A stretch of DNA of 64,000 bases from positions 1 to 64,000 of the forward strand of contig NZ_BCTJ01000020.1 of NCBI RefSeq assembly GCF_001571225.1. The letters are read 5' to 3'. Of this stretch, positions 15,835 through 27,192 are shown piece by piece. Position 1 is the first letter of the stretch. The number at the start of each line of letters is the position of its first letter. The stretch is from Hydrogenophaga palleronii NBRC 102513 (GTDB lineage: Bacteria; Pseudomonadota; Gammaproteobacteria; Burkholderiales; Burkholderiaceae_C). The notes under the pieces were generated by a model. That model did not search any database. It was not told the origin of the DNA and was given only the letters and a program-made list of their open reading frames with translations. The position numbers and the translations under genes were made by a program.

Positions 15835-17073
15835 TCAGCGAAAACGTTTTGCACTGAAGGGCGACAGGTCCACCTGGGTGGCGCGACCGGCCACCAGGTG
15901 GGCCACCTCGCGGCCGGTGCTGGCGCCCATGCACATGCCCATGTGGCCGTGGCCGAAGGCCAGCCAGGCGTTGTCGGCCTGGCTGCTGCGGTCGATCACC
16001 GGCAGGCTGTCGGGCATGCAGGGGCGGTGCCCCATCCACTGCGTGACTTCCGAGGTGTCGAGGTGCGGGAACAGCAACTGCCCCTGGCGCAGCAGCGCCT
16101 GGGCGCGTGCGTAGTTGGGTGCCGGCTTGAGGCCGGCGAACTCCACCGTGCCGGCCAGCCGCAGGCCCATGGCCATGGGGTTGACCATGATGTTGTTCTC
16201 CGAGGCCATCACGGTGTGGCGCAGCTTCAGGTTGGAGCTGCGCACGGTGACGTGGTAACCGCGCTGGGTTTCCAGTGGCACGCGGTCGCCGAGCTGTTTC
16301 GCCAGCTGCCCCGACCAGGCGCCGGCGGCCACCACCACGCCATCGACCGCCAGCGGTTCACCGCTGTCCATGCGCAGGCCGGTGACGCGCCGGCCTTGGC
16401 GCTCGAAGCCGGTGACCGAACGGTGGTCGTGGCGCGCACCGTCGCGCACGCTCTGCGCCACCAGGGCCTTGACGAGTTGCGACGGGTCCAGCGTGGAGCC
16501 GTTGTCGGGCGCCAGGATGCCGAAGCGGAAACGGCCCTTGAGGTCGGGTTCGAGTTCTTCGAGCTCGTCGCGCTCCACGTTGACCAGGTTCACGCCCAGC
16601 GACTTGCGCAAGGCCATGCCCCATTTCCATTGGTCGGCGGCTTCGCGCGACGAATAGACATAGAGGCAGCCGCTGCGGCGCACCAGTGCACCGGCCTCGG
16701 CGTGCTGCAGCAGGGGCTCGTAGCACTCGAAGATGGGGCGCAACAAGGTCTGCAGCGCGGTTGCGATGCGCGTCACTTCTTGCGGCGTGGAGTGCTGCAA
16801 CATGCGCAGCAGCCAGGGCGCCACGCGCGGCAGGTAGGCGGTGCGGATGGTCAGCGGGCCGAGCGGATCAAGCAGCCAGCTCGGCACTTTCTTCCACATG
16901 TTGGGCATGCCCACCGGCAGGCAGGCGCTGGGCGACAGCGAGCCGGCATTGCCGAACGAGCAGGCTTCGCCCGGCTCGAGTGGGTCGACGAAGGTGATCT
17001 GGTGGCCGTCGCGCTGCAGCCAGGCGGCTGTGCAGGCGCCGACGATGCCTGTGCCAATGACGGCGATGTGCAT
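15835..17073 (-). CDS. FAD-dependent oxidoreductase, D-amino-acid dehydrogenase (DadA) type
   Basis: 412 residues of the DAO superfamily. The FAD-binding dinucleotide motif is at the very N-terminus (VIGTGIVGACTAAWLQRDGH, 4-23), followed by SFGNAGSLSPS typical of DadA. C-terminal WMGHRPCMPDSLPVIDRS and FGHGHMGMCMG complete the FAD site. The enzyme would oxidise a D-amino acid or N-substituted glycine (for example sarcosine) to an imino acid. It is the first gene of the leftward operon with hyuA and hyuB, which would supply such an amino acid after ring opening and decarbamoylation. A second paralogue is at 45393-46688. Confidence 0.92.
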   Translation of the reverse strand: MHIAVIGTGIVGACTAAWLQRDGHQITFVDPLEPGEACSFGNAGSLSPSACLPVGMPNMWKKVPSWLLDPLGPLTIRTAYLPRVAPWLLRMLQHSTPQEVTRIATALQTLLRPIFECYEPLLQHAEAGALVRRSGCLYVYSSREAADQWKWGMALRKSLGVNLVNVERDELEELEPDLKGRFRFGILAPDNGSTLDPSQLVKALVAQSVRDGARHDHRSVTGFERQGRRVTGLRMDSGEPLAVDGVVVAAGAWSGQLAKQLGDRVPLETQRGYHVTVRSSNLKLRHTVMASENNIMVNPMAMGLRLAGTVEFAGLKPAPNYARAQALLRQGQLLFPHLDTSEVTQWMGHRPCMPDSLPVIDRSSQADNAWLAFGHGHMGMCMGASTGREVAHLVAGRATQVDLSPFSAKRFR

Positions 17074-17117
17074 GGGGTCTGCGGACTCTCAGGGGGTGGA
17101 AGGGGGAGGCTCGCGGC

Positions 17118-17147
17118 ATTCTATGAACCGCCTTGTCTATCAGACAA
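17118..17147 (-). promoter_or_regulatory. Candidate promoter of the dadA-like/hyuAB operon
   Basis: On the minus strand TTGTCT (17142-17147) and TAGAAT (17118-17123) are 18 bases apart, a reasonable sigma-70 promoter. The -35 hexamer lies inside the LysR-type palindrome, so regulator binding would directly affect polymerase contact. Confidence 0.5.
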
Positions 17148-17148
17148 G
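17132..17148. promoter_or_regulatory. LysR-type operator palindrome
   Basis: CTTGTCTATCAGACAAG has perfect 7-base arms around ATC and contains the T-N11-A dyad of LysR-type boxes. It sits in the 163-base gap between the divergent dadA-like gene and lysR, 59 bases before the former and 89 before the latter. Binding by the adjacent LysR protein is inferred. Confidence 0.65.
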
Positions 17149-17236
17149 CCAATTCTTTTGATACATTCATCATGAAAATTGATGGAGGTGCATGCACGCA
17201 CCGCCGCCGTGACCCCAGCCATTTTCTGGTGCGCCC

Positions 17237-18172
17237 ATGAACCGTATGAACATCAGCCTGCGACAGATGCGGGCCTTTGCCGCCGTGACCCAGAGCGGCA
17301 GCTTCACGGGCGCGGCGCGCCAGCTCAACCTGACCCAGTCGGCCGTGAGCATGCTGGTGCAGCAGCTGGAGCAGGAGCTGCACCTGCAACTGTTCGACCG
17401 CAGCCGCACCGCCATCACCCTCACCGAGGCCGGCAAGAACCTGCTGCCGCTGGCGCAGCGCATCCTGGAGGACCTGCGGCAGGTGGTGGAGGGCGCCTCC
17501 GAGATCCGCGCCTTGCGGCGCGGCTTCCTGCGTGTGGCGGCCTCGCAGATGATGGCCTGCACCTGGGTCGCCTCGGTGTTGACCGAGTTCGGCCAGCAAC
17601 ACCCGGGCATCAACCTGCGGCTGGTGGACGCGGTGGCGGACGACGTGGTGGACACCGTGCGCCACGGTGCGGTGGAGCTCGGCATCGGCCCCGAGCGGGT
17701 GACGGGCGACGACGTGACGCGCAGTTTCCTGATGAACGTGCCGATCCACCTGGTGTGCGCGCAGTCCCATCCGGCGCACGGCCGCGCCAGCATGGCGTGG
17801 AAGGACCTGAGCGACGAGCGCTGGATCGTGTACTCGAAGGAATTCAGCCGTCACGTGGAGCGTGTGCTGCACACCCATGGGCACGACTTTTCGCTCAACA
17901 CGGCGAGTGATGTGGGTTATCTCACCACCGCCATGGCGCTCGCCGGCCATGGCATGGGGGTGTTGCTGGCGCCCGAGTACGCGCGCGGTTTTGCCGACAA
18001 CTTCGGTGTGCGTTTCGTGCCGCTGCGGGCTCCGGCCATCCAGCGCGAGTACTTCGTGTACCAGCGCAAGGGGCAGTCCTTGTCGCCGGCGGCGGCAACT
18101 TTTCTGGCGATGCTGCGGGCGCGGGGCGGCGGTGCCACGCCGCGGCGCCGCAGCAGCAAGGCGGCGGCTTAG
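17237..18172 (+). CDS. LysR-family transcriptional regulator
   Basis: 311 residues. The winged helix-turn-helix is at 6-65: LRQMRAFAAVTQSGSFTGAA, LTQSAVSMLVQQLEQEL and LFDRSRTAITLTEAG. The rest is a periplasmic-binding-like effector domain. It is transcribed divergently from the dadA-like/hyuAB operon across a shared region that holds a perfect LysR-type palindrome, so it very likely controls that operon and itself. The C-terminus has a basic tail (RRRSSKAAA). Its stop overlaps the stop of the convergent helicase gene by three bases. Effector unknown. Confidence 0.95.
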   Translation: MNRMNISLRQMRAFAAVTQSGSFTGAARQLNLTQSAVSMLVQQLEQELHLQLFDRSRTAITLTEAGKNLLPLAQRILEDLRQVVEGASEIRALRRGFLRVAASQMMACTWVASVLTEFGQQHPGINLRLVDAVADDVVDTVRHGAVELGIGPERVTGDDVTRSFLMNVPIHLVCAQSHPAHGRASMAWKDLSDERWIVYSKEFSRHVERVLHTHGHDFSLNTASDVGYLTTAMALAGHGMGVLLAPEYARGFADNFGVRFVPLRAPAIQREYFVYQRKGQSLSPAAATFLAMLRARGGGATPRRRSSKAAA

Positions 18173-19443
18173 TCGGGCTTGTGGCCGTCTGCCGCGGCGG
18201 CGGCAGCTGCGGCGCGCAGCTTGTCCTTCTTGCTCGGGCGTTTGCCCTTGATGCCGCCGTTGCCCTGGCCGCCATCGCCGGGCGCCGACGGTGGTGCCGT
18301 TTCCGTGGGCTCGAACCCGGGCAGCACTTCCAGCGGCAGCGACAGGCCCTGGCGTTTTTCGATCAGGTGCCAGTGGGCCTCGCTGGCCGGGCTGACGAAG
18401 CTCACCGCCAGCCCGCTCTCGCCTGCACGGCCGGTGCGGCCGATGCGGTGCACGTAGTCCACTGCCGAACGAGGGAGGTCGTAGTTCACCACCACCGGCA
18501 GCTGTTCGATGTCGATGCCACGTGCCGCGAGGTCGGTGGTGACGACCACGTCCCAGCGTTTTTCCTTGAACTCCTTCAGCGCCTGCTGCCGCGCGCCCTG
18601 GCTCAGGCCGCCGTGGAAGGAGGTGGCGTAAAGGTCGCCCTGGTGCAGCTTGCTGGCCACGCGGTCGGCCAGGTATTGCGTGGCGACGAACACCAGCACA
18701 CGTTGCCAGCCCTGCGTCTTGATGAGCCGACGCAGCAACTCGGTGCGGCGGTTCGTGTCGACCCGGTATGCCTGCTGCAGGATCACCGCTTCTTCCACGG
18801 GCGCAGAAGGCACGTCGATGCGCAAGGGTTCGCGCAGCAGCACGCCCGCGAGGGCCTGCACCTCGGGCGGGAAGGTGGCCGAGAAGAACAGGCTCTGCCG
18901 GCGCGCCGGCAGGAGTGCGAGCACGCGGTCGAGCTCTTCGGCAAAACCCAGGTCGAGCAGGCGGTCGGCCTCGTCGAGCACCAGCAGCTGCACGTCCGAC
19001 AGGCGCAGCGCGTTGTGCTGCACCAGGTCGAGCAGACGCCCCGGTGTGGCCACCACCACGTCGGCACCGCCGCGCAGCGCCATCATCTGCGGGTTGATCG
19101 ACACACCGCCGAACACCACCGCGAGCTTGGGACGCTGCGGCAGGTGCTGGGCCAGCGAGCGCAGCACCTCACCGGCTTGCGCGGCCAGTTCGCGCGTGGG
19201 CACGAGCACCAGCGCGCGCACGCGCCGGGGCGTGTGCCGGGCATCGGTGGCCTGCAGGCTGTGCAGCAGGGGCAGGGCGTAGGCGGCGGTTTTGCCCGAG
19301 CCGGTCTGTGCCGTGGCCAGCAGGTCGTGGCCGGCGAGCACGGCGGGGATGGCGTCGTGCTGGATCGGTGTGGGCGTGGTGAAGCCGAGTTCGGCGGCGG
19401 CGCGGGCGAGAGGGGGCGCAAGGCCCAGGGCGGTGAATGGCAT
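18169..19443 (-). CDS. DEAD-box ATP-dependent RNA helicase (RhlE-like)
   Basis: 424 residues with the full DEAD-box set: Q motif (FTTPTPIQHDAI), motif I AQTGSGKT (45-52), motif II VLDEAD, motif III FFSATFPPE, motif V TTDLAARGID and motif VI HRIGRTGRAGE. A short Gly/Lys/Ala-rich tail ends the protein (GKRPSKKDKLRAAAAAAA). RhlE-type helicases remodel RNA in ribosome assembly and mRNA decay; the assignment within DEAD-box subgroups is approximate. It converges on lysR with overlapping stops. It starts 50 bases from the divergent SUI1-family gene. Confidence 0.95.
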   Translation of the reverse strand: MPFTALGLAPPLARAAAELGFTTPTPIQHDAIPAVLAGHDLLATAQTGSGKTAAYALPLLHSLQATDARHTPRRVRALVLVPTRELAAQAGEVLRSLAQHLPQRPKLAVVFGGVSINPQMMALRGGADVVVATPGRLLDLVQHNALRLSDVQLLVLDEADRLLDLGFAEELDRVLALLPARRQSLFFSATFPPEVQALAGVLLREPLRIDVPSAPVEEAVILQQAYRVDTNRRTELLRRLIKTQGWQRVLVFVATQYLADRVASKLHQGDLYATSFHGGLSQGARQQALKEFKEKRWDVVVTTDLAARGIDIEQLPVVVNYDLPRSAVDYVHRIGRTGRAGESGLAVSFVSPASEAHWHLIEKRQGLSLPLEVLPGFEPTETAPPSAPGDGGQGNGGIKGKRPSKKDKLRAAAAAAAADGHKPD

Positions 19444-19493
19444 GGATCGGGCCAGTGTACCGGCCCGGGTGCGCGCGGGTACGATGCGAGCCC

Positions 19494-19868
19494 ATGAAAA
19501 AAGCGCTTTCTTCCCTGGGTGGCCTCGTGTATTCCACCGACGCCGGCCGCATGTGCCCCGACTGCCGCCAGCCGCTGGCCGACTGCCGCTGCAAGGCCAA
19601 TGCTGCGGCTGCCGCCCTGGCCGCGGGCGATGGTGTGGCGCGCGTGTCGCGCGAAACCAAGGGCCGGGGTGGCAAGGCAGTCACCGTGGTCAAGGGCGTG
19701 GCGCTCGATGCGGTGGCGCTGGCGGCGCTGGGCAAACAGCTCAAGGCCGCTTGTGGCACCGGTGGCACGGTGAAGGACGGCGTGATCGAAATCCAGGGCG
19801 ACCACATCGACAAGGTGATGGCTGCGCTCAAGGCGCAGGGCCACACCGTCAAGCGCGCAGGCGGCTAA
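19494..19868 (+). CDS. SUI1/YciH-family translation factor-like protein
   Basis: 124 residues from ATG 19494. The C-terminal half is a SUI1/eIF1 domain with KGRGGKAVTVVKG and CGTGGTVKDGVIEIQGDHID. The N-terminal part contains three closely spaced cysteines (CPDCRQPLADCRC), a possible zinc knuckle also present in YciH-type proteins. In bacteria such proteins can influence initiation fidelity, but their role is not settled. The frame extends left to 19437 but that part overlaps the divergent helicase start and has no ribosome binding site. Confidence 0.9.
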   Translation: MKKALSSLGGLVYSTDAGRMCPDCRQPLADCRCKANAAAAALAAGDGVARVSRETKGRGGKAVTVVKGVALDAVALAALGKQLKAACGTGGTVKDGVIEIQGDHIDKVMAALKAQGHTVKRAGG

Positions 19869-19881
19869 GGCCCGCTGCGGT

Positions 19882-20439
19882 TCAGAACAGCTGCGCCCAC
19901 CAGAGGCGCAGGCGCATGCCGATTTCGCTGGTGTAGCCCACGGTGGCGCTGCGCAGCTGGCCGTTCGCATCCACCACCACGAAGGCCGGCACGGCCTTGA
20001 AGCCGAGTTCGCGGGCGATGGCGCCGCGCGCGTCGATGGCCGTGGCCCAGGGCAGTTCGCGCCGGGCCAGCACGCCGGCCACCTGCTCGGCCGGGCCGGA
20101 CTGCATGGCGACGGTGAGCACCGGCCAGTCGCCGGCCAGGCGGGTCACGCTGTCTTCTTCGGCGCGGCAGATGGGGCACCACTCGGCCCACACGTGCAGC
20201 GCCACCGGCTGGCCGGGGTGTTGCTCACGCCATTGCGCGAGCGTGGTCTGGGTGCGGCTGCCGTCGGGCTGCAGCAGGCTGAAGGCCAGCTCGGGCGCGG
20301 CACCGGCCGGCACGTCGCGGGTCTGCCAGGCCTGCACGCCGTACAGCACCCCACACACCATCAGCAGCGTCAGCAGGTGGTTCTTCCACTGCTGGCGCAG
20401 TGACTGTCCCCAGCGGGCGAGGCGACCGGTGCGGGCCAT
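19882..20439 (-). CDS. Membrane-anchored thioredoxin-fold protein disulfide reductase (TlpA/DsbE-like)
   Basis: 185 residues from ATG 20439. One N-terminal membrane anchor (about 20-38: LLTLLMVCGVLYGVQAW), then a periplasmic thioredoxin domain with a WCPIC active site (AEWCPIC) and the cis-Pro loop KAVPAFVVVD. It would reduce or exchange disulfides in the periplasm, for instance in cytochrome c maturation or copper centre assembly; no such partners are close by. It follows serB by 13 bases on the same strand, so the two may share a transcript. The longer frame to 20562 overlaps serB and was rejected. Confidence 0.9.
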   Translation of the reverse strand: MARTGRLARWGQSLRQQWKNHLLTLLMVCGVLYGVQAWQTRDVPAGAAPELAFSLLQPDGSRTQTTLAQWREQHPGQPVALHVWAEWCPICRAEEDSVTRLAGDWPVLTVAMQSGPAEQVAGVLARRELPWATAIDARGAIARELGFKAVPAFVVVDANGQLRSATVGYTSEIGMRLRLWWAQLF

Positions 20440-20452
20440 GCTGTGGCAGCGC

Positions 20453-21187
20453 TCAGCGCAGCACTTCAAGCAGGCGATCAAGCCCGCCTTCGTTGATCGC
20501 CACGTTGGCCTGCGCACGCACCGCCGGTTTGGCGTGGTACGCGACCGACAGGCCGACCGCATGCATCATGGGCAAATCGTTGGCGCCGTCGCCCATGGCG
20601 ATGCATTGCGCGGGCTCGATGCCGAGCAGCGAGGCCACTTCGAGCACCGTGCGGCGCTTCTCGGCGCCATCACAGATGTCGCCCCAGGCCTGCTCCACCA
20701 GGCGGCCGGTGAGCTGGCCGCAGTTGGGGCCGCTTTCAATTTCCAGGATGTTGGCGCGCATGAAGTCGATGCCCAGCGTGTCGCGCACACGTTCGCTGAA
20801 GAAGGTGAAGCCGCCCGAGACCAGCAGCACCTTCATGCCCACCGCCTTGCACGCCTGGATGAGCTCGGCCGCACCCGGGTTGATGCGCAGGCGCTCGGTG
20901 TAGACCTGCTCCATGTCGGCGATGGTCACGCCGCTCAGCAGGGCCAGGCGCAGGCGCAGGCTGTCCTTGAAATCGGTGATCTCGCCACGCATGGCGGCTT
21001 CGGTGATGGCGGCCACCTCGGCCTTCTTGCCCACCGCGTCGGCGATCTCGTCAATGCACTCGATGTTGATCAGCGTGGAGTCCATGTCGAAGGCGATGAG
21101 CTTGAAGTCGCTCAGCTTCAACGGCGGCGTGAAACCCCGGACCATCAGGCCTGGGGCGAACTCGGTGGCGGCGGGAGCTTGTGTCAT
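20453..21187 (-). CDS. serB: Phosphoserine phosphatase
   Basis: 244 residues from ATG 21187; ATG 21208 is an alternative adding seven residues. HAD-superfamily motifs: DMDSTLI with nucleophile and acid Asp near residue 34, VSGGFTFF (motif II), and MGDGANDLPMM (motif IV). The IECIDEIAD segment after motif I is typical of SerB. It removes phosphate from O-phosphoserine in the last step of serine synthesis. It lacks the N-terminal ACT domains of longer SerB forms. The Bug receptor gene ends 27 bases upstream on the same strand. Confidence 0.96.
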   Translation of the reverse strand: MTQAPAATEFAPGLMVRGFTPPLKLSDFKLIAFDMDSTLINIECIDEIADAVGKKAEVAAITEAAMRGEITDFKDSLRLRLALLSGVTIADMEQVYTERLRINPGAAELIQACKAVGMKVLLVSGGFTFFSERVRDTLGIDFMRANILEIESGPNCGQLTGRLVEQAWGDICDGAEKRRTVLEVASLLGIEPAQCIAMGDGANDLPMMHAVGLSVAYHAKPAVRAQANVAINEGGLDRLLEVLR

Positions 21188-21214
21188 GGCCGGGATTATC
21201 CCTGCCATGGCGGC

Positions 21215-22195
21215 TCACTGCGGCGTGAGGCCGGCGGCCTTGACCAGCTCGGCGTGCAGCTTGATCTCGGACGCGATGATGCGCTGCAGTTCTTCGGGTG
21301 TGCTGGGCGCAACCTCGATGCCGCTGGCGGCGAGTTTGGCCTTGAACTCGGCGTCCATGGCGGTCTGCGCGGCACGGTTGAGCTGGTCGATGATGGGGCG
21401 CGGCGTTTTCGCCGGTGCCAGCAGGCCGACCCAGGCCGACAGGTTCAGGTCTGCCAGGCCGGCTTCGGCCATGGTCGGCACGGCGGACAGCACCGGCGAA
21501 CGCTGCGGGCTCAGCAGGCCGAGCGCGTGCAGCTTGCCGGACTGGATGTGCGGCAGGGCTTCGGGCAGCACGGCGAACATGGCGTCCACGTTGCCGGCCA
21601 GGGTGTCGTTGACGGCCAGCGCGCCACCCTTGTAGGGCACGTGCAGCATGCGCGCCTGGGTGCGGGTTTCGAACATCAGGCCGGCCAGGTGCTGCGGGCT
21701 GCCGTCGCCCGAGGAGGCGTAGGTGATGCCGCCCGGTGCGGCCTTGGCCGCGGCCAGGAACGCTGCGGCGGTGGGGTATTTCTGTTTGTTGTTCACCACC
21801 AGCACCATGGGCTGGTTCACCAGCCGGGAGATCGGGATGAAGTCGGCCTCGGGGTCGTAGGGCAGGGCCTTGAAGATGCTCTTGTTGGTGGTCAGGAACG
21901 AGGCGGGCGACACCGTGAGCGTGTAGCCGTCGGCGGCGGCGCGGGCCACCGCCGGCATGCCGATCTGGCCCGACGCACCGGCGCGGTTCTCGATCACCAC
22001 CGGCTGGCCGAACTGCTGGTTGAGTTTCTGCCCCAGCGTGCGCGCGATCATGTCGGCGCTGCCACCGGCCGGCAGGCCGACGACGATCTTCACCACGCGG
22101 TCGGGGTACGTGCTCTGCGCCAGCGCGGGGCCGCTCAGGGTGAATGCCAGCAGGGCGCTGGCGACGGGCAGGAAGGTGCGGCGGTGGATCAACAT
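21215..22195 (-). CDS. Bug-family (TctC-like) periplasmic solute receptor
   Basis: 326 residues from ATG 22195, preceded by GGAG at good spacing; an in-frame ATG at 22246 adds 17 residues without a ribosome binding site. Signal peptide ends at GPALAQ. The mature protein begins STYPDRVVKIVVGLPAGGSA with the family loop VVIENRAGASGQIG. It is a second, distinct Bug receptor, far from any TctAB genes. Its ligand is unknown; the neighbours (serB, mfd) give no functional hint. Confidence 0.93.
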   Translation of the reverse strand: MLIHRRTFLPVASALLAFTLSGPALAQSTYPDRVVKIVVGLPAGGSADMIARTLGQKLNQQFGQPVVIENRAGASGQIGMPAVARAAADGYTLTVSPASFLTTNKSIFKALPYDPEADFIPISRLVNQPMVLVVNNKQKYPTAAAFLAAAKAAPGGITYASSGDGSPQHLAGLMFETRTQARMLHVPYKGGALAVNDTLAGNVDAMFAVLPEALPHIQSGKLHALGLLSPQRSPVLSAVPTMAEAGLADLNLSAWVGLLAPAKTPRPIIDQLNRAAQTAMDAEFKAKLAASGIEVAPSTPEELQRIIASEIKLHAELVKAAGLTPQ

Positions 22196-22323
22196 GGCGG
22201 GCTCCGTATCGGGGATGGCGTGTGCGTTGGAAAGGATCAGGGCCACCCCTTTGGAGCGGCCCTGCCAATCTACGCAAATTCCATGCCGCTGAATACGGGG
22301 CGCACCCGCCCCGGCCCTGAAGC

Positions 22324-25815
<3,492 letters not shown>

Positions 25816-25919
25816 GGAGCAGGTGGCGTGCAGGAGGGCTGGGAAAGCGGGCGGCCGGAACGGCAACGACGAACACCCCCGGCCGCGATCGGCAGGGGGT
25901 GTGAAGGCCTGATTTTAGA

Positions 25920-26654
25920 ATGCGCTCACACATGCCCGACGCCATTTCCGAATTGCCCTCCAAGTCCACACCCCGCTGCCACGCGCTGCTGCCCTGCGCC
26001 GGCACCGGCTCCCGGGCCGGCACCGAACAGCCCAAGCAGTACCAGCCCATCGCCGGCCAGCCCATGGTGATGCACACCCTGGACGCGCTGCGCGCCGTTA
26101 CCCGGCTGGACCTCTGCGTGGTGGTGATCGCCCCCGACGACGCCTTCTGGTCCGCCCAACCGGTGGGCACGCTGCTCGCGCGCTGCGGCGGTGCCACGCG
26201 CGCCGACAGCGTGTTCAACGGCCTGCAGGCCTTGCGCGAGCAGGGCGCTGACGACAACGACTGGGTGCTGGTGCACGACGCGGCGCGTTGCCTGGTCACC
26301 CCCCTGCAGGTGAATCAGCTGATCGACGCCTGCCAGGACGACGCGGTGGGCGGCCTGCTGGCCCTGCCGCTGCCCGACACGCTCAAGGCCGAGCAGGATG
26401 GGCGTGTGGCCGCCACCGTGGATCGCGGTGGCAAATGGCTGGCCCAGACGCCGCAGATGTTCCGCCTCGGCGCGCTGCACCATGCCCTGGCCGCCCGCGC
26501 CGCGAGCGGTTTTGCCGGCGTGACCGACGAGGCCAGTGCCATGGAGATGGCGGGCCATCGGCCACTGCTGGTGCGCGGCAGCGCGCAGAACTTCAAGATC
26601 ACTTACCCCGAAGACTTCGCCCTGGCCGAAGCCGTCATCAGGAGCCGAACATGA
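25920..26654 (+). CDS. ispD: 2-C-methyl-D-erythritol 4-phosphate cytidylyltransferase
   Basis: 244 residues from ATG 25920; ATG 25932 is equally possible. The nucleotide-binding loop is [13 protein letters not shown]...PKQYQPIAG, and [13 protein letters not shown] is the second IspD motif. It transfers CMP from CTP to MEP in the third MEP-pathway step. The ATG of ispF overlaps its stop (ATGA), giving the standard ispDF pair. dxr of the same pathway is at 51888-53075. Confidence 0.96.
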   Translation: MRSHMPDAISELPSKSTPRCHALLPCAGTGSRAGTEQPKQYQPIAGQPMVMHTLDALRAVTRLDLCVVVIAPDDAFWSAQPVGTLLARCGGATRADSVFNGLQALREQGADDNDWVLVHDAARCLVTPLQVNQLIDACQDDAVGGLLALPLPDTLKAEQDGRVAATVDRGGKWLAQTPQMFRLGALHHALAARAASGFAGVTDEASAMEMAGHRPLLVRGSAQNFKITYPEDFALAEAVIRSRT

Positions 26655-27172
26655 ACCCGTTTTCCCCATTGCCTCCGTTTCGCATTGGTGAGGGCTGGGA
26701 TGTGCACGCCCTCGTGGCCGACCGCCCGCTCATCATCGGCGGGGTGAACATTCCCTACAGCAAGGGGCTGCTCGGCCACTCGGATGCCGACGTGCTGCTG
26801 CACGCCATCACCGACGCGCTGCTCGGCGCCGCGGCGCTGGGTGACATCGGTCGCCACTTTCCCGACACCGACGCAAAGTTCAAGGGCGCCGATTCCAGCG
26901 TCTTGCTGGCCGAAGCCGCACGCCGCGTGCGGGCCGCGGGTTTCGAGATCGGCAACGTCGACAGCACGGTGGTCGCACAGGCGCCCAAACTCGCGCCGCA
27001 CATCGGCGCGATGTGCGACAACATCGCACGCACGCTGGGCGTGGCGGTGGGGCAGGTCAACGTGAAGGCCAAGACGGCCGAGAAGATCGGCCCGGTGGGC
27101 GAAGGCCTGTCGATGGAGGCGCGTGCGGCGGTGTTGCTGGTGGTGAGCACCACCAACCGGGCAGCCGCCTGA
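26651..27172 (+). CDS. ispF: 2-C-methyl-D-erythritol 2,4-cyclodiphosphate synthase
   Basis: 173 residues. Zinc ligands Asp17 and His19 are in GWDVHAL, with the [19 protein letters not shown] helix and the [13 protein letters not shown] substrate loop. The C-terminal [17 protein letters not shown] is invariant in the family. It cyclises CDP-ME-2-phosphate with loss of CMP. Start overlaps ispD stop by four bases. It converges on the sensor kinase gene, 20 bases away. Confidence 0.97.
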   Translation: MNPFSPLPPFRIGEGWDVHALVADRPLIIGGVNIPYSKGLLGHSDADVLLHAITDALLGAAALGDIGRHFPDTDAKFKGADSSVLLAEAARRVRAAGFEIGNVDSTVVAQAPKLAPHIGAMCDNIARTLGVAVGQVNVKAKTAEKIGPVGEGLSMEARAAVLLVVSTTNRAAA

Positions 27173-27192
27173 GCGGCCACCCGGCGCCGGTA

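Noticed and set aside
13762-17175. 1137-codon plus-strand open frame
   Set aside because: Antisense to hyuA and the dadA-like gene, which have clear family motifs; composition is that of a shadow frame.
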